Source: Caulobacter soli (GTDB taxonomy: Bacteria; Pseudomonadota; Alphaproteobacteria; Caulobacterales; Caulobacteraceae). From it: a stretch of 64,000 nt of DNA. The position numbers and the translations under genes were made by a program. Shown here piece by piece: positions 1 through 8,549 of the stretch. The DNA is taken from the NCBI RefSeq assembly GCF_011045195.1, contig NZ_CP049199.1:2480001-2544000 (forward strand), in the 5' to 3' direction. The notes under the pieces were generated by a model. The model saw only the letters and a program-made list of their open reading frames with translations, searched no databases and had not been told where the DNA came from. Each line of letters starts with the position of its first letter. The first letter of the stretch is position 1.

Positions 1-183
1 GACCAGAGCTTCTGGGCCAGCATGATGGCGGCCGACAGGCGGCTGGCCGAACTGCGGCGCGTGATCGATCAGGTCGCGGCGGAAGCGATTTCACACGAGA
101 CCTGCGTGGCGGCTTCGCAAGGTTCCGATCCCCGTCTCGGCCCCCGTCTCGGCGAGGACCGACACGCGACCGAGGACTCCTGA
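1..183 (+). CDS. C-terminal end of an unidentified protein (partial)
   Basis: An open frame runs from the first base of the window to a TGA at 181-183 and gives about 60 residues. It includes the stretch FWASMMAADRRLAEL and a hydrophilic tail with a repeated PRLG unit. The N-terminus lies outside the window and no family can be named from the tail. It converges on the LuxR-type gene at 329-610, with an inverted repeat between them. The frame assignment rests on absence of stops and high-GC codon use only. Confidence 0.5.
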   Translation, partial: DQSFWASMMAADRRLAELRRVIDQVAAEAISHETCVAASQGSDPRLGPRLGEDRHATEDS

Positions 184-260
184 TCCTCGCCATCAGATGA
201 AGCGCCCAAGTCGTGGCGGCTTCCTACGCAGCCATCACGCCTTGCCCTTGGGGGAGGGCG

Positions 261-315
261 GTCGGATGAGCGCCGGCTCCTGCTTCGCTCGGCGAAAAGG
301 CGGCGCTCATCCGAC
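261..315. repeat. 15-bp inverted repeat between convergent genes
   Basis: Bases 261-275 (GTCGGATGAGCGCCG) are perfectly complementary to 301-315, with a 25-base spacer. It sits between two convergent genes, so it may act as a bidirectional terminator or be a REP-like mosaic repeat. There is no T-run directly after either arm. Confidence 0.6.
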
Positions 316-328
316 TTATTCCGTTGGC

Positions 329-610
329 CTATCGAGCGGCGGACCTCAGCCCATGCGTCAGGGCTTGGGCCGCGATCGCGGCCTGGGTCCGGTTGTGCAC
401 ATTGAGCTTGCGCATCAGCGCGGTCATGTGGGCCTTGACCGTGGCTTCGGCGATGCCGAGGTCGAAGGCGATCTGCTTGTTGAGCAGTCCCGAATTGACG
501 CCTTCCAGGACCTTCATCTGGGTCGGCGTGAGACCGCCAAACGCCGTCTCCAGATCCCGGTCGATTACGCGGACGTCCGTCGTGGTCATGCCTGAACCCC
601 TCTGCTTCAT
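329..610 (-). CDS. Stand-alone LuxR-family HTH regulator
   Basis: This 93-aa protein is almost entirely a LuxR/GerE DNA-binding domain. Residues about 24-85 carry the family pattern: LTPTQMKVL, then NKQIAFDLGIAEATVKAHM as the helix-turn-helix, then LMRKLNVHNRTQA. Such domains normally end a response regulator of about 210 aa, but there is no receiver domain here. The ATG at 610 is preceded by a strong AGGAGGGG ribosome site about 8 bases upstream, which supports a genuinely short protein over a truncated one; a second ATG at 589 is possible. It diverges from the GntR gene at 838. Its target and signal cannot be read from the sequence. Confidence 0.8.
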   Translation of the reverse strand: MKQRGSGMTTTDVRVIDRDLETAFGGLTPTQMKVLEGVNSGLLNKQIAFDLGIAEATVKAHMTALMRKLNVHNRTQAAIAAQALTHGLRSAAR

Positions 611-783
611 CCCTACACACCCCTCCTCTCGAGAGGGGTGAAACGCCCGTTGTTTTGTCGGCCGATCGTGTTCGGCGAATCCGGGTCGTGCAATGTGATG
701 GTAGCGCTATCTGTTGGACAAGTTCAAGCGATATTGACGATGTGAGCGTGAACATTGCGCCCTGATCGTCGTCATGCGAAAAC

Positions 784-794
784 CTGTCATACAG
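784..794. promoter_or_regulatory. Possible GntR/FadR-type operator
   Basis: CTGTCATACAG is a palindrome with the GT-N3-AC core typical of operators bound by the FadR (FCD) branch of GntR regulators. It lies 44 bases upstream of the GntR gene, which suits autoregulation. It is an 11-base match, so chance is not excluded. Confidence 0.35.
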
Positions 795-837
795 ATTTTG
801 ATGCGACATTGGCGTCCATCGAACTGGAGACCGATGG

Positions 838-1515
838 ATGAGCGAAGGCCGTTTAGCCGACCGGGCCTATACGGGCATCGTGGAGATGATCAACGCCGAT
901 GGCTTGGCGGTGGGCGATCGTTTGCCGTCCGAGGCTCGCCTGGCGGAAATCTTCGGCATGTCGCGCACGGTCGTGCGCGAAGCGCTGGTGCGATTGGCGG
1001 CCGACAGCATCACCGAGGCGCGGCGCGGGGCGGGATCCTTCGTCAAGAACCGCCCGTCCGACAAGCTGGGCGCCTATATGCCGCTCTCCGAGCTGCCTTC
1101 GACGCTTGGCAGCTACGAGGTGCGCTTCGTGCTGGAGGCCGAGGCGGCGCGGCTGGCGGCGGCGCGGCGATCGGCCGAAGAGATGGCCAGTATCGAGGAG
1201 GGCCTCCAGCAACTGCGCGCCGCGCTGCTGTCGAACGCGCCGGCGCATGTCGAAGACATGGAGCTTCATCGCCGCATCGTGCTGGCGACCGCCAACCCCG
1301 CCTTTCTGATGGCGTTCGAAGCGCTTCAGTCCGACGTCGACCGGATCATGCGCGCCGGCGTCGGCATTTCGCGCTCGCGACCGCCGGAGGCCATCGGCGA
1401 GATGATGCGCGAGCATGAGATGATCGTTGAAGCGATCCGCGCGCAGGACGGCGACGGCGCGGCCCTGGCCATGCGCTGGCATCTGTCACAAGGTCGAAAA
1501 CGGCTCATGCCCTGA
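838..1515 (+). CDS. GntR-family (FadR/FCD) transcriptional regulator
   Basis: The 225-aa product has an N-terminal winged helix (about 6-72) with the GntR signature: LPSEARLAEIFGMSRTVVREAL followed by the wing RRGAGSFV. A helical FCD ligand domain follows (about 90-220), with EVRFVLEAEAARLAA, a D-x-E-L-H segment (DMELHRRI) and a late H in MREHEMIVEAI, positions that commonly bind a metal and an organic acid. The adjacent gluconokinase gene converges on it and their 3' ends overlap by 30 bp, so a gluconate or sugar-acid ligand is a reasonable inference. A possible autoregulatory operator is at 784-794. Confidence 0.9.
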   Translation: MSEGRLADRAYTGIVEMINADGLAVGDRLPSEARLAEIFGMSRTVVREALVRLAADSITEARRGAGSFVKNRPSDKLGAYMPLSELPSTLGSYEVRFVLEAEAARLAAARRSAEEMASIEEGLQQLRAALLSNAPAHVEDMELHRRIVLATANPAFLMAFEALQSDVDRIMRAGVGISRSRPPEAIGEMMREHEMIVEAIRAQDGDGAALAMRWHLSQGRKRLMP

Positions 1516-2079
1516 CGGGCGTTCCCCGTGGCGGGCTTGATCGTCGCGCGCCCTCAGCCAGGCCAGCGTGGCCTCGCACAGTTGCCGGGGCGAAGCGATA
1601 GCCGTGAGCAGGAGAGCTGCTTCGTCCGCCCCTGGACGCTCCAATGTCGCCAATTGGCTGCCCAGCAGGCTGGCCGGCATATAATGATCGGTCCGATGAT
1701 CGAGGCGGCGCTGAAGCTCGTCAGAACTGACATCCAGCAGGACGAACCGGGCAGGCGCCGATATCGCCGCGCGAAGGCGGTCGCGATAGCCGCGCCGTAG
1801 AGCCGAACAGGCGGCCACGACCCTTCCGCCCGACGCCAGGGCTTGATCCATGGCGCCGCCCAACCGGTCGAGCCAGGGCCAGCGGTCGTCGTCGGTAAGC
1901 GGTTCGCCGGCGCTCATCTTGGCGATGGCGACCGGATCGTGAAACGCGTCGCCGTCCAGGAACGGACAGTCGAGCGCTTGGGCGAGAACGCCGCCGAGGG
2001 TCGTCTTTCCGCTTCCGCTCACCCCCATGACGATGATGGCGGTGGGCGCGGATCCGGCGGGAGGCGAGGGCGGCTGCAA
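1486..2079 (-). CDS. gntK: Gluconokinase
   Basis: It phosphorylates D-gluconate to 6-phosphogluconate with ATP in the cytoplasm, feeding the Entner-Doudoroff or pentose phosphate route. The 197-aa protein has the P-loop GVSGSGKTT at residues 19-27, then the gluconokinase pattern FLDGDAFHDPVAIAKMSAGEPLTDDDRWPWLDRL, seen here in two blocks (FLDGDAFHD and GEPLTDDDRWPWL), and CSALRRGYRDRLR further on. The start is a TTG at 2079 with AAGGAA about 5 bases upstream. The family is usually about 170-180 aa, and the extra length is a proline-rich N-terminal tail. The gene is convergent with gntR and divergent from the GH55-like gene at 2255. Confidence 0.92.
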   Translation of the reverse strand: MQPPSPPAGSAPTAIIVMGVSGSGKTTLGGVLAQALDCPFLDGDAFHDPVAIAKMSAGEPLTDDDRWPWLDRLGGAMDQALASGGRVVAACSALRRGYRDRLRAAISAPARFVLLDVSSDELQRRLDHRTDHYMPASLLGSQLATLERPGADEAALLLTAIASPRQLCEATLAWLRARDDQARHGERPSGHEPFSTL

Positions 2080-2182
2080 GCGGCTTCCTTGGGCTGATCG
2101 GGGACGAGCGCTGTCTTGGGTCGGCCGGCCAGCCGAGTAGTTGTAGATCTGGTTTTAGGGACAAGCTTATCGAGCGAGAACT

Positions 2183-2196
2183 ACGACCATGGTCGT
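2183..2196. promoter_or_regulatory. Perfect 14-bp palindrome upstream of the first GH55-like gene
   Basis: ACGACCATGGTCGT is a perfect palindrome 58 bases upstream of the ATG at 2255. The identical 14-mer occurs at 8456-8469 upstream of the TonB-dependent receptor. Two identical copies in two promoters of one locus suggest a shared repressor or activator site; the LacI and GntR proteins encoded here are candidates. Confidence 0.65.
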
Positions 2197-2254
2197 GGAT
2201 GGCGACCCGCTTGCGACCCCTTATCCGTAGCTGGGCGAAACTCAGGGAAGCGGC

Positions 2255-5200
2255 ATGAAAGTGGTTTTACTGGCGGCGGTGATCCTGGCGGCCGCGCCCG
2301 CGTCTTCGGCGATCGCCGCGACCCAATCGGTTCTTCTCACCGCGCCCGACGATCCGCGCGCGATCAGCGTGAAGGGCGTCGGCGACGGTCGCGCCGATGA
2401 TACTCAAGCCGTCCAGAGCGCCATCGACGCGGCGCGCGACAAGACCGGTCATGGCGTGGTGTTCCTGCCGTCCGGCCGCTATCGCCTGAGCCGCAGCATC
2501 CTGGTGCCGCCCGGCGTGCGCATCTTCGGCGTCGGCGCGACGCGGCCCGTCTTCGTGCTCGGCCCCAACACCCCGGGCTTCCAGAAGGGCGTGGGCACGA
2601 TGATCGTGTTCACGGGCGGCGACCAGTACGCCGTCGGCCGCATTCCCGTGCCGGTTCCCACCGTGGTCGGCGCCAAGGACGAGGTGCGCGACGCCAATTC
2701 CGGGACCTTCTATTCGGCGCTGAGCAATGTCGATGTCGAGATCGGCGCGGGCAACCCGGCCGCGGCGGCCGTCCGGTTCCGCATGGCCCAGCACGCCTTT
2801 CTCAGCCACATGGATTTCCGCCTGGGTTCGGCCTTCGCCGGCGTCTACCAGGCCGGCAACATCATGGAGGACGTCCACTTCCACGGCGGCCGCTACGGGA
2901 TCGTCACCGAGAAGACCTCGCCGGCCTGGCAGTTCACCCTCATCGACTCCACCTTCGACGGCCAGCGCGACGCGGCGATCCGTGAGCACGAGGTCGACCT
3001 GACGTTGGTCAACGTGGCGATGCGCAACGTACCCGTCGGCATCGACATCGACAGCGGCTACAGCGACTCCCTTTGGGGCAAGAACGTGCGCTTCGAGAAC
3101 GTCTCGAAGGCCGCCGTCGTCATCTCCAACGAAGACACCGTCTTCACCCAGGTGGGCTTCGACAACGCCGTGGCGTCCAACACCCCGGTGTTCGCGCGCT
3201 TTCGCGACAGCGGCAAGACCGTGGCCGGGAAGGGCCGGGCCTATCGGGTGGCTTCGTTCACCTACGGTCTGACTTTGCCGGGCCTGGGCCAGATGGGCGA
3301 GTACAAGACGAACGTGGACCTGGCCTCGCTGCCGTCACTGCCGGCGACTTCGACGCCGGCTCTTCGTTCACTGCCGCCGGTGGCCGAATGGACCAACGTC
3401 AAGACCTTGGGTGTGAAAGGCGACGGCCAGACCGACGACACCGCCGCCTTGCAGAGCGCGATCAACACCCATCGCGTGCTCTATCTGCCGATCGGCTTCT
3501 ACAGGGTCACCGACACCCTGAAGCTGCGTCCCGACACCGTGCTGATCGGCCTGCATCCTGCCGTGACCCAACTGGTCATTCCCGATGACAACCCCCGCCA
3601 TGCCGGTGTCGGCGCCGTGACGCCCATCCTGGAAACACCGAAAGGCGGCGACAACATCCTGTCGGGGATCGGGCTGTTCACCGGACGCGTCAATCCACGG
3701 GCCTCGGCGCTGCTGTGGCGGTCGGGCGAGACTTCGCAGGTCACCGACGTCAAGATCATGGGCGGCGGCGGCACGCCCACCATGGATGGCAAGCCGCTAG
3801 GCGCGCTCCAGGCCCGCAGCGGCGATCCGGTGGCCGACGGCCGCTGGGACGGCCAGTACCCCAGCATTTGGGTGACCGACGGCGGCGGTGGCACGTTCGC
3901 CAATGTCTGGAGCCCGAACACCTTCGCCTCGGCCGGCTTCTACATCTCCGACACCAGTACGCCCGGGCACATCTACGAGGTGTCGGTCGAGCACCACGTG
4001 CGCAACGAGTTCGTGCTCGACAACGTCCAGAACTGGGAATTCCTGGCGCCGCAGACCGAGCAGGAGGTCGGCGACGGGCCGGACGCCGTCTCGCTGGAGG
4101 TGCGCAATTCGCGCAACATCCTGTTCGCCAACTACCATGGCTATCGGGTGACGCGGTCCTACCACCCCGCCGAAACGGCGGTGAAGCTGTTCAACTCGTC
4201 CGATATCCGATTCCGCAACGTCCATATCAACGCCGAGAGCGGCGTGGCCCTGTGCGATGCGATCGGTTGCGGCACCTATCTGCGGGCCAGCAAATATCCG
4301 TTCGAGAACGCGATCCAGGACAAGACCCGCAAGCTGGACGTCCGCGAGCGCGAATTCGCCGTGCTGGACGTCACCAACACGGCTCCGGCCGCGTCTTCGG
4401 CCAGCGACGCCAAGGTGCGGAAACTGGAGACCGGTTTCTGGTCGATCTCCGGCGCCACGGTGGACGCGGACGGCGCGCTCTATTTTGTCGAGAAGCGTTT
4501 CCAACGGATCTATCGCTGGACCCAGGCCAAGGGCCTGGAGGTGGTGCGCGACAACGCGCTGGATCCCACCAACCTGGCGGTGGATCGCTCTGGCAAGCTC
4601 CTGGTGGTGTCGTCGTTCGGCCCCCAGGCCAGCGTCTATTCGATCGATCCGAACGGCCCCAAGGACCAGATGACGCCGATCGCGCCGACGGCCTCGGCTC
4701 CGCGCGCGGGGACCCAAACGCTGCTTCCGGTCAACTGGTGGAACAACGGCGAATTCAGGGACCAGTACGACCCGGCTTCCGACCAGTTCACGACCTTGGC
4801 GCAGATGTTCGCCCGCGACGTCGGGCAACCGAAACCGCAGGAATACGTCTCGCCCGACGGCAGTATGTCATTGCCCGCCTTCCGGGTGTGGCAACAAGGT
4901 CCGCCCGACCATGTCGGCTGGCGCTGGGCTGACAGTCTGCAGGCCAATGGCTTGATCGGTGGCAAGATCGGCGAGCGGGTGTTCGTCACCAACGGCTCCG
5001 AGAACAAGACCTACAGCGGCAAGATCGGCTCGGGTGGGACGTTGACCGACCTGAAGGTGTTCGCCAACCGGGGCGGGGAGAGCGTCGCGGTCGACGCTCA
5101 GGGCCAGGTCTTTGTCGCCAACGGCCAGATCTTCAAATACGCCGCCGATGGCCGGCCGACCGGGCGCATCGACCTGCCCGAACGGCCCCTGCAGCTGATC

Positions 5201-5269
5201 TTCGGCGGTCCGGGTCGGCGCACCCTCTTCGTCCTGACCCACCACACGCTCTATGCTGTGACGCCATGA
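2255..5269 (+). CDS. Secreted GH55-like beta-helix protein with C-terminal SMP-30-like propeller
   Basis: This 1004-aa exported protein has a signal peptide (about 1-22, ending SAIAA). Two pectate-lyase-3/GH55-type right-handed beta-helix modules follow. Each opens with the family pattern, VKGVGDGRADDTQAVQSAID near residue 35 and VKGDGQTDDTAALQSAIN near 385. From about 720 to the end there is a beta-propeller-like part resembling SMP-30/gluconolactonase (DADGALYFVEK, NLAVDRSGKLLVVSS). GH55 enzymes are usually exo- or endo-beta-1,3-glucanases, but the true substrate here is unknown. The paralogue at 5388 shares the whole architecture. The neighbouring gluconokinase and TonB receptor suggest use of an extracellular glucan or gluconate-yielding glycan. 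The ATG follows an AGGGAAGCGGC leader. Confidence 0.8.
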   Translation: MKVVLLAAVILAAAPASSAIAATQSVLLTAPDDPRAISVKGVGDGRADDTQAVQSAIDAARDKTGHGVVFLPSGRYRLSRSILVPPGVRIFGVGATRPVFVLGPNTPGFQKGVGTMIVFTGGDQYAVGRIPVPVPTVVGAKDEVRDANSGTFYSALSNVDVEIGAGNPAAAAVRFRMAQHAFLSHMDFRLGSAFAGVYQAGNIMEDVHFHGGRYGIVTEKTSPAWQFTLIDSTFDGQRDAAIREHEVDLTLVNVAMRNVPVGIDIDSGYSDSLWGKNVRFENVSKAAVVISNEDTVFTQVGFDNAVASNTPVFARFRDSGKTVAGKGRAYRVASFTYGLTLPGLGQMGEYKTNVDLASLPSLPATSTPALRSLPPVAEWTNVKTLGVKGDGQTDDTAALQSAINTHRVLYLPIGFYRVTDTLKLRPDTVLIGLHPAVTQLVIPDDNPRHAGVGAVTPILETPKGGDNILSGIGLFTGRVNPRASALLWRSGETSQVTDVKIMGGGGTPTMDGKPLGALQARSGDPVADGRWDGQYPSIWVTDGGGGTFANVWSPNTFASAGFYISDTSTPGHIYEVSVEHHVRNEFVLDNVQNWEFLAPQTEQEVGDGPDAVSLEVRNSRNILFANYHGYRVTRSYHPAETAVKLFNSSDIRFRNVHINAESGVALCDAIGCGTYLRASKYPFENAIQDKTRKLDVREREFAVLDVTNTAPAASSASDAKVRKLETGFWSISGATVDADGALYFVEKRFQRIYRWTQAKGLEVVRDNALDPTNLAVDRSGKLLVVSSFGPQASVYSIDPNGPKDQMTPIAPTASAPRAGTQTLLPVNWWNNGEFRDQYDPASDQFTTLAQMFARDVGQPKPQEYVSPDGSMSLPAFRVWQQGPPDHVGWRWADSLQANGLIGGKIGERVFVTNGSENKTYSGKIGSGGTLTDLKVFANRGGESVAVDAQGQVFVANGQIFKYAADGRPTGRIDLPERPLQLIFGGPGRRTLFVLTHHTLYAVTP

Positions 5270-5346
5270 CGCGCGCCGATGACAAACCGATGCGTCCCGT
5301 TGCAGCTTGAAAACGCGCGCGGGTGAAACGCCATACTCCCCTGACT

Positions 5347-5374
5347 GTCCCGGCCCCGCGCCGGGACGTTTTTT
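5347..5374 (+). terminator. Intrinsic terminator in the leader of the second GH55-like gene
   Basis: A 7-bp GC stem (GTCCCGG at 5347-5353 with CCGGGAC at 5361-5367) is followed by G and six T residues. It lies 77 bases after the first GH55-like stop and only 14 bases before the ATG of the second. It would both end the first transcript and sit inside any read-through leader of the second gene. Confidence 0.8.
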
Positions 5375-5387
5375 CGTGAGGTCTGTA

Positions 5388-8300
5388 ATGCGAGGCTGGT
5401 TGGCGACGGGAATGGCGGCCTTGGTTCTGCTGCTGGCGACCAGCGTGCCGGCGGCGGCTTCGACATCGGCCTTCGCGGTGATGCCGGACGATCCCAGCGC
5501 CGTGGTGGTTCGCGCCGTCGGCGACGGCCGCGCCGACGATACCGCCGCGCTGCAGAACGCGATTGACGCGGCCGCGGCCAAGGATGGCGGCGGTCTCGTT
5601 TTCCTTCCGTCGGGTCGCTACCGGATCAGCAAGACGCTCTTCCTGTGGCCGGGCGTACGCGTGTTCGGGGTCGGCGCTAACCGGCCGCTAATCCTGCTCG
5701 CCGACAACGCGCCGGGGTTCCAGAAGGGCCTGGCCAACATGGTGATCTTCGCCGGGGCGAAACGCGATCCGGCGCGCCGCGTGGCGTTCCCACCGCTCGG
5801 CAGCGTGCCCTTCGACAAGGACGTGGCCGACGCCAATCCCGGCACCTTCTATTCGGCGATGAGCAACATCGACTTCAAGATCGGCCGAGGCAATCCGGCC
5901 GCGACGGCGATCCGCTTCCACGCCGCCCAACACGCTTATCTCAGCCATATGGACTTCGACATCGGCTCGGGCATGGCGGGCCTGTATCAGGTCGCCAACG
6001 AGGCCGAGGACCTGCATTTCAGGGGTGGCCGTTACGGCATACTGGCAGAGAAGACCTCGCCGGCTTGGGGCTTCGTGCTGCTGGACTCGACGTTCGAAGG
6101 TCAACGCGACGCGGCGATCCGCGAACACGAGGCCGGCCTGACCCTGGTCAATGTGGCCATGCGGGACACGCCGGTCGGGATCGAGATCGACCGGGGCTAC
6201 GGCGACTGGCTTTGGGGCAAGGACGTTCGCTTCGAGAACGTGTCGAAGGCCGCGGTCGTGATCTCCAACGAGAACAACGTCTACACCCAGGTCGGCTTCG
6301 AGAACGCCGTAGCCAGTAACACCCCGGTGTTCGCGCGCTTCCGCGACAGCGGCAAGACCGAACCGGGCAGGGGGCGCGCCTATCGCGTCGCCACGTTCAA
6401 CCACGGCCTGACGCTGCCAGGCCTCGGCCAGATGGGCGTCTACAAGACGGACATGAAGGCTGAGGCGATCCCCGGCCTTCCGGCGCCGCGCTCTCCAGCG
6501 ATCCGCACCCTGCCGCCCACGTCCGAGTGGTTCAATGTCCGTGGGCTGGGCGCCAAGGGCGACAACGCCACCGATGACACAGTCGCCATTCAGAAGGCGA
6601 TCGACGCCCATCGCGTCGTCTATTTCCCGGCCGGCTTTTATCGGGTCACCGACACCTTGAAGCTGCGACCGGACACCGTGTTGGTCAGTCTGCATCCGAG
6701 CTTGACGCAGATCGTGCTGCCCGATCGCACGCCAGGCTATCAGGGCGTCGGCGCCCCCAAGCCGCTGGTCGCGTCGGCCGCCGGAGGCGACGCCATCGTC
6801 TCGGGACTGGGCCTCAATACCGGCGGGATCAACCCGCGCGCCACGGCTCTGTTCTGGACCGCCGGCGCCAACTCGATGGTCAATGACGTCAAGTTTCAAG
6901 GCGGTCACGGCACCAACCTCCACGACGGCACGCGGTTCAATCCCTACAACGCCAACGCCACGGCCGACGCCGATCCGGCCAAGCGCTGGGCGGGCCAGTA
7001 TCCCAGCCTGTGGGTGACCAACGGCGGCGGCGGAACCTTCGCCAACCTCTGGAGCCCCAGCACCTACGCCTATTCGGGTATCTATGTGTCCGACACCCAG
7101 ACACCCGGCCATGTCTACCAGGCCTCGGTCGAGCACCATGTGCGCAGCGAGATCAGCCTCAACCGGGTCGCCAACTGGGAATTCCTGGCGCCGCAGACCG
7201 AGGAGGAGGCGGGGGAAGGCGAGGACACTGTCTCGCTGGAGATCCGCGACTCGCACGACATCCTGGTCGCCAACTATCACGGCTACCGGGTCACCCGGAC
7301 GCGACGTCCCGCGCCCGCGGCGGTCAGGGTCTACAACTCCCATGACATCCGCTTTCGCAACGTGGCGGTGAACGGCGAAAGCGGTGTCGGGACCTGCGAC
7401 GAGAACGGCTGCGCGACCTTCGCGCGCCTGACCAAGTATCCCTACGAGAACGCCATCCAGGACGTCACCAGCGGCCTTGAGGTACGCGAGCGCCAGTTCG
7501 CGGTGCTGGACTTGCCCGCCAATCCGCCGCCGGTCGCGTCCTCGGTCTTCCCCGCCGGGGCCACGGTGGAGAAACTGGGCGATGGGTTCTATTCCGCGGG
7601 CGGCGGAGCGGTGGATGCGGCGGGGACGCTGTACTTCACCGACCGGCGCAATCAGCGCATCTACAGCTGGTCGGCCGAGCGCAAGCTGTCGATCGTGCGC
7701 GACAACACCCTGGATCCGGTCAATCTGGCGGTCGACGCCTCGGGCAATCTGCTAGTGCTGTCGTCGGACGGGCGCGACGGTTCGGTCTACAGCTTCAAAC
7801 CGGGCACGCCCGACACCGAGGTCAGGGTGATCGCGCCGACCCCGGCGGCCGACCATCCAAGCGCGGCGACCGTGCTGCCGGTCAACTGGTGGAACAACGG
7901 CGAGTTCAAGGATCAGCTGGATCTCCAGACCTATCAGTTCACCACCCTGGCCGAGATGTTCGCCCGCGACATGGCGCTGCCGAAGGCCAGGGAATACGTC
8001 TCGCCCGACGGCAGCCTGACCTTGCCGGCCTTCCGCGTCTTCCAGCAGGGACCGCCCGACTTCCGGGGCCTTCGCTTCTCGGATTCGCTCGACACCTACG
8101 GCTTCACCACCGCCAAACCCGGGCAGCGAGTGTTCATCGCCAACAGCTCGGAGAACAGGACCTACAGCGGCCTCGTCGGACCACATGGCGCGATCACCGA
8201 TCTGAAGCCCTTCGCCGATCGCGGCGGCGAGAGCGTCGCGACGGACGGGGAGGGGCGTGTCTACGTCGCCAACGGTCAGGTATTCGTCTATGCCCCGGAC

Positions 8301-8423
8301 GGTCGGGAACTGGGGCGCGTGGATATTCCCGAACGCCCGCTACAACTGCTGTTCGGCGGTCCCGACGGGCAGACGCTCTTCGTCCTGACCCATCATGCGC
8401 TCTACGCGGTGCGACGTCCGTAG
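5388..8423 (+). CDS. Second secreted GH55-like beta-helix/SMP-30-like protein
   Basis: This is a paralogue of the 2255-5269 product along its full length, 1011 aa. The start is the ATG at 5388, because it gives a clean signal peptide (MRGWLATGMAALVLLLATS to about residue 25) and has GTGAGG upstream; an earlier in-frame TTG would add an unlikely extension. Beta-helix modules begin with VRAVGDGRADDTAALQNAID near residue 40 and AKGDNATDDTVAIQKAID near 386. A propeller-like tail starts near 727 (DAAGTLYFTDRRNQRIYSW). Near-identical blocks such as FENVSKAAVVISNE show a tandem duplication. The substrate and whether the two copies differ in specificity cannot be told from the sequence. An intrinsic terminator precedes the gene closely. 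Confidence 0.8.
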   Translation: MRGWLATGMAALVLLLATSVPAAASTSAFAVMPDDPSAVVVRAVGDGRADDTAALQNAIDAAAAKDGGGLVFLPSGRYRISKTLFLWPGVRVFGVGANRPLILLADNAPGFQKGLANMVIFAGAKRDPARRVAFPPLGSVPFDKDVADANPGTFYSAMSNIDFKIGRGNPAATAIRFHAAQHAYLSHMDFDIGSGMAGLYQVANEAEDLHFRGGRYGILAEKTSPAWGFVLLDSTFEGQRDAAIREHEAGLTLVNVAMRDTPVGIEIDRGYGDWLWGKDVRFENVSKAAVVISNENNVYTQVGFENAVASNTPVFARFRDSGKTEPGRGRAYRVATFNHGLTLPGLGQMGVYKTDMKAEAIPGLPAPRSPAIRTLPPTSEWFNVRGLGAKGDNATDDTVAIQKAIDAHRVVYFPAGFYRVTDTLKLRPDTVLVSLHPSLTQIVLPDRTPGYQGVGAPKPLVASAAGGDAIVSGLGLNTGGINPRATALFWTAGANSMVNDVKFQGGHGTNLHDGTRFNPYNANATADADPAKRWAGQYPSLWVTNGGGGTFANLWSPSTYAYSGIYVSDTQTPGHVYQASVEHHVRSEISLNRVANWEFLAPQTEEEAGEGEDTVSLEIRDSHDILVANYHGYRVTRTRRPAPAAVRVYNSHDIRFRNVAVNGESGVGTCDENGCATFARLTKYPYENAIQDVTSGLEVRERQFAVLDLPANPPPVASSVFPAGATVEKLGDGFYSAGGGAVDAAGTLYFTDRRNQRIYSWSAERKLSIVRDNTLDPVNLAVDASGNLLVLSSDGRDGSVYSFKPGTPDTEVRVIAPTPAADHPSAATVLPVNWWNNGEFKDQLDLQTYQFTTLAEMFARDMALPKAREYVSPDGSLTLPAFRVFQQGPPDFRGLRFSDSLDTYGFTTAKPGQRVFIANSSENRTYSGLVGPHGAITDLKPFADRGGESVATDGEGRVYVANGQVFVYAPDGRELGRVDIPERPLQLLFGGPDGQTLFVLTHHALYAVRRP

Positions 8424-8455
8424 ACCGGAACGGGGCGCTCGCCGCCGGCCGACCT

Positions 8456-8469
8456 ACGACCATGGTCGT
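8456..8469. promoter_or_regulatory. Second copy of the 14-bp palindrome, upstream of the TonB receptor
   Basis: ACGACCATGGTCGT is identical to the site at 2183-2196 and lies 80 bases upstream of the receptor ATG at 8550. The flanking bases CT before it are also shared. It is a likely operator coordinating the receptor with the first GH55-like gene. Confidence 0.65.
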
Positions 8470-8549
8470 AATGGTTAGCGCCCCGCTTGTCTGACAGCTT
8501 CGTGTCAGGCCGTCGCAGATGGCCTCAACGAAAAACGGGAGGCTGCAGG

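Noticed and set aside
69..809. 246-codon minus-strand frame across the first 800 bases
   Set aside because: It overlaps the clear LuxR-type HTH gene in another frame, has extreme Arg/Asp/Gly composition typical of an antisense high-GC frame, and shows no domain.
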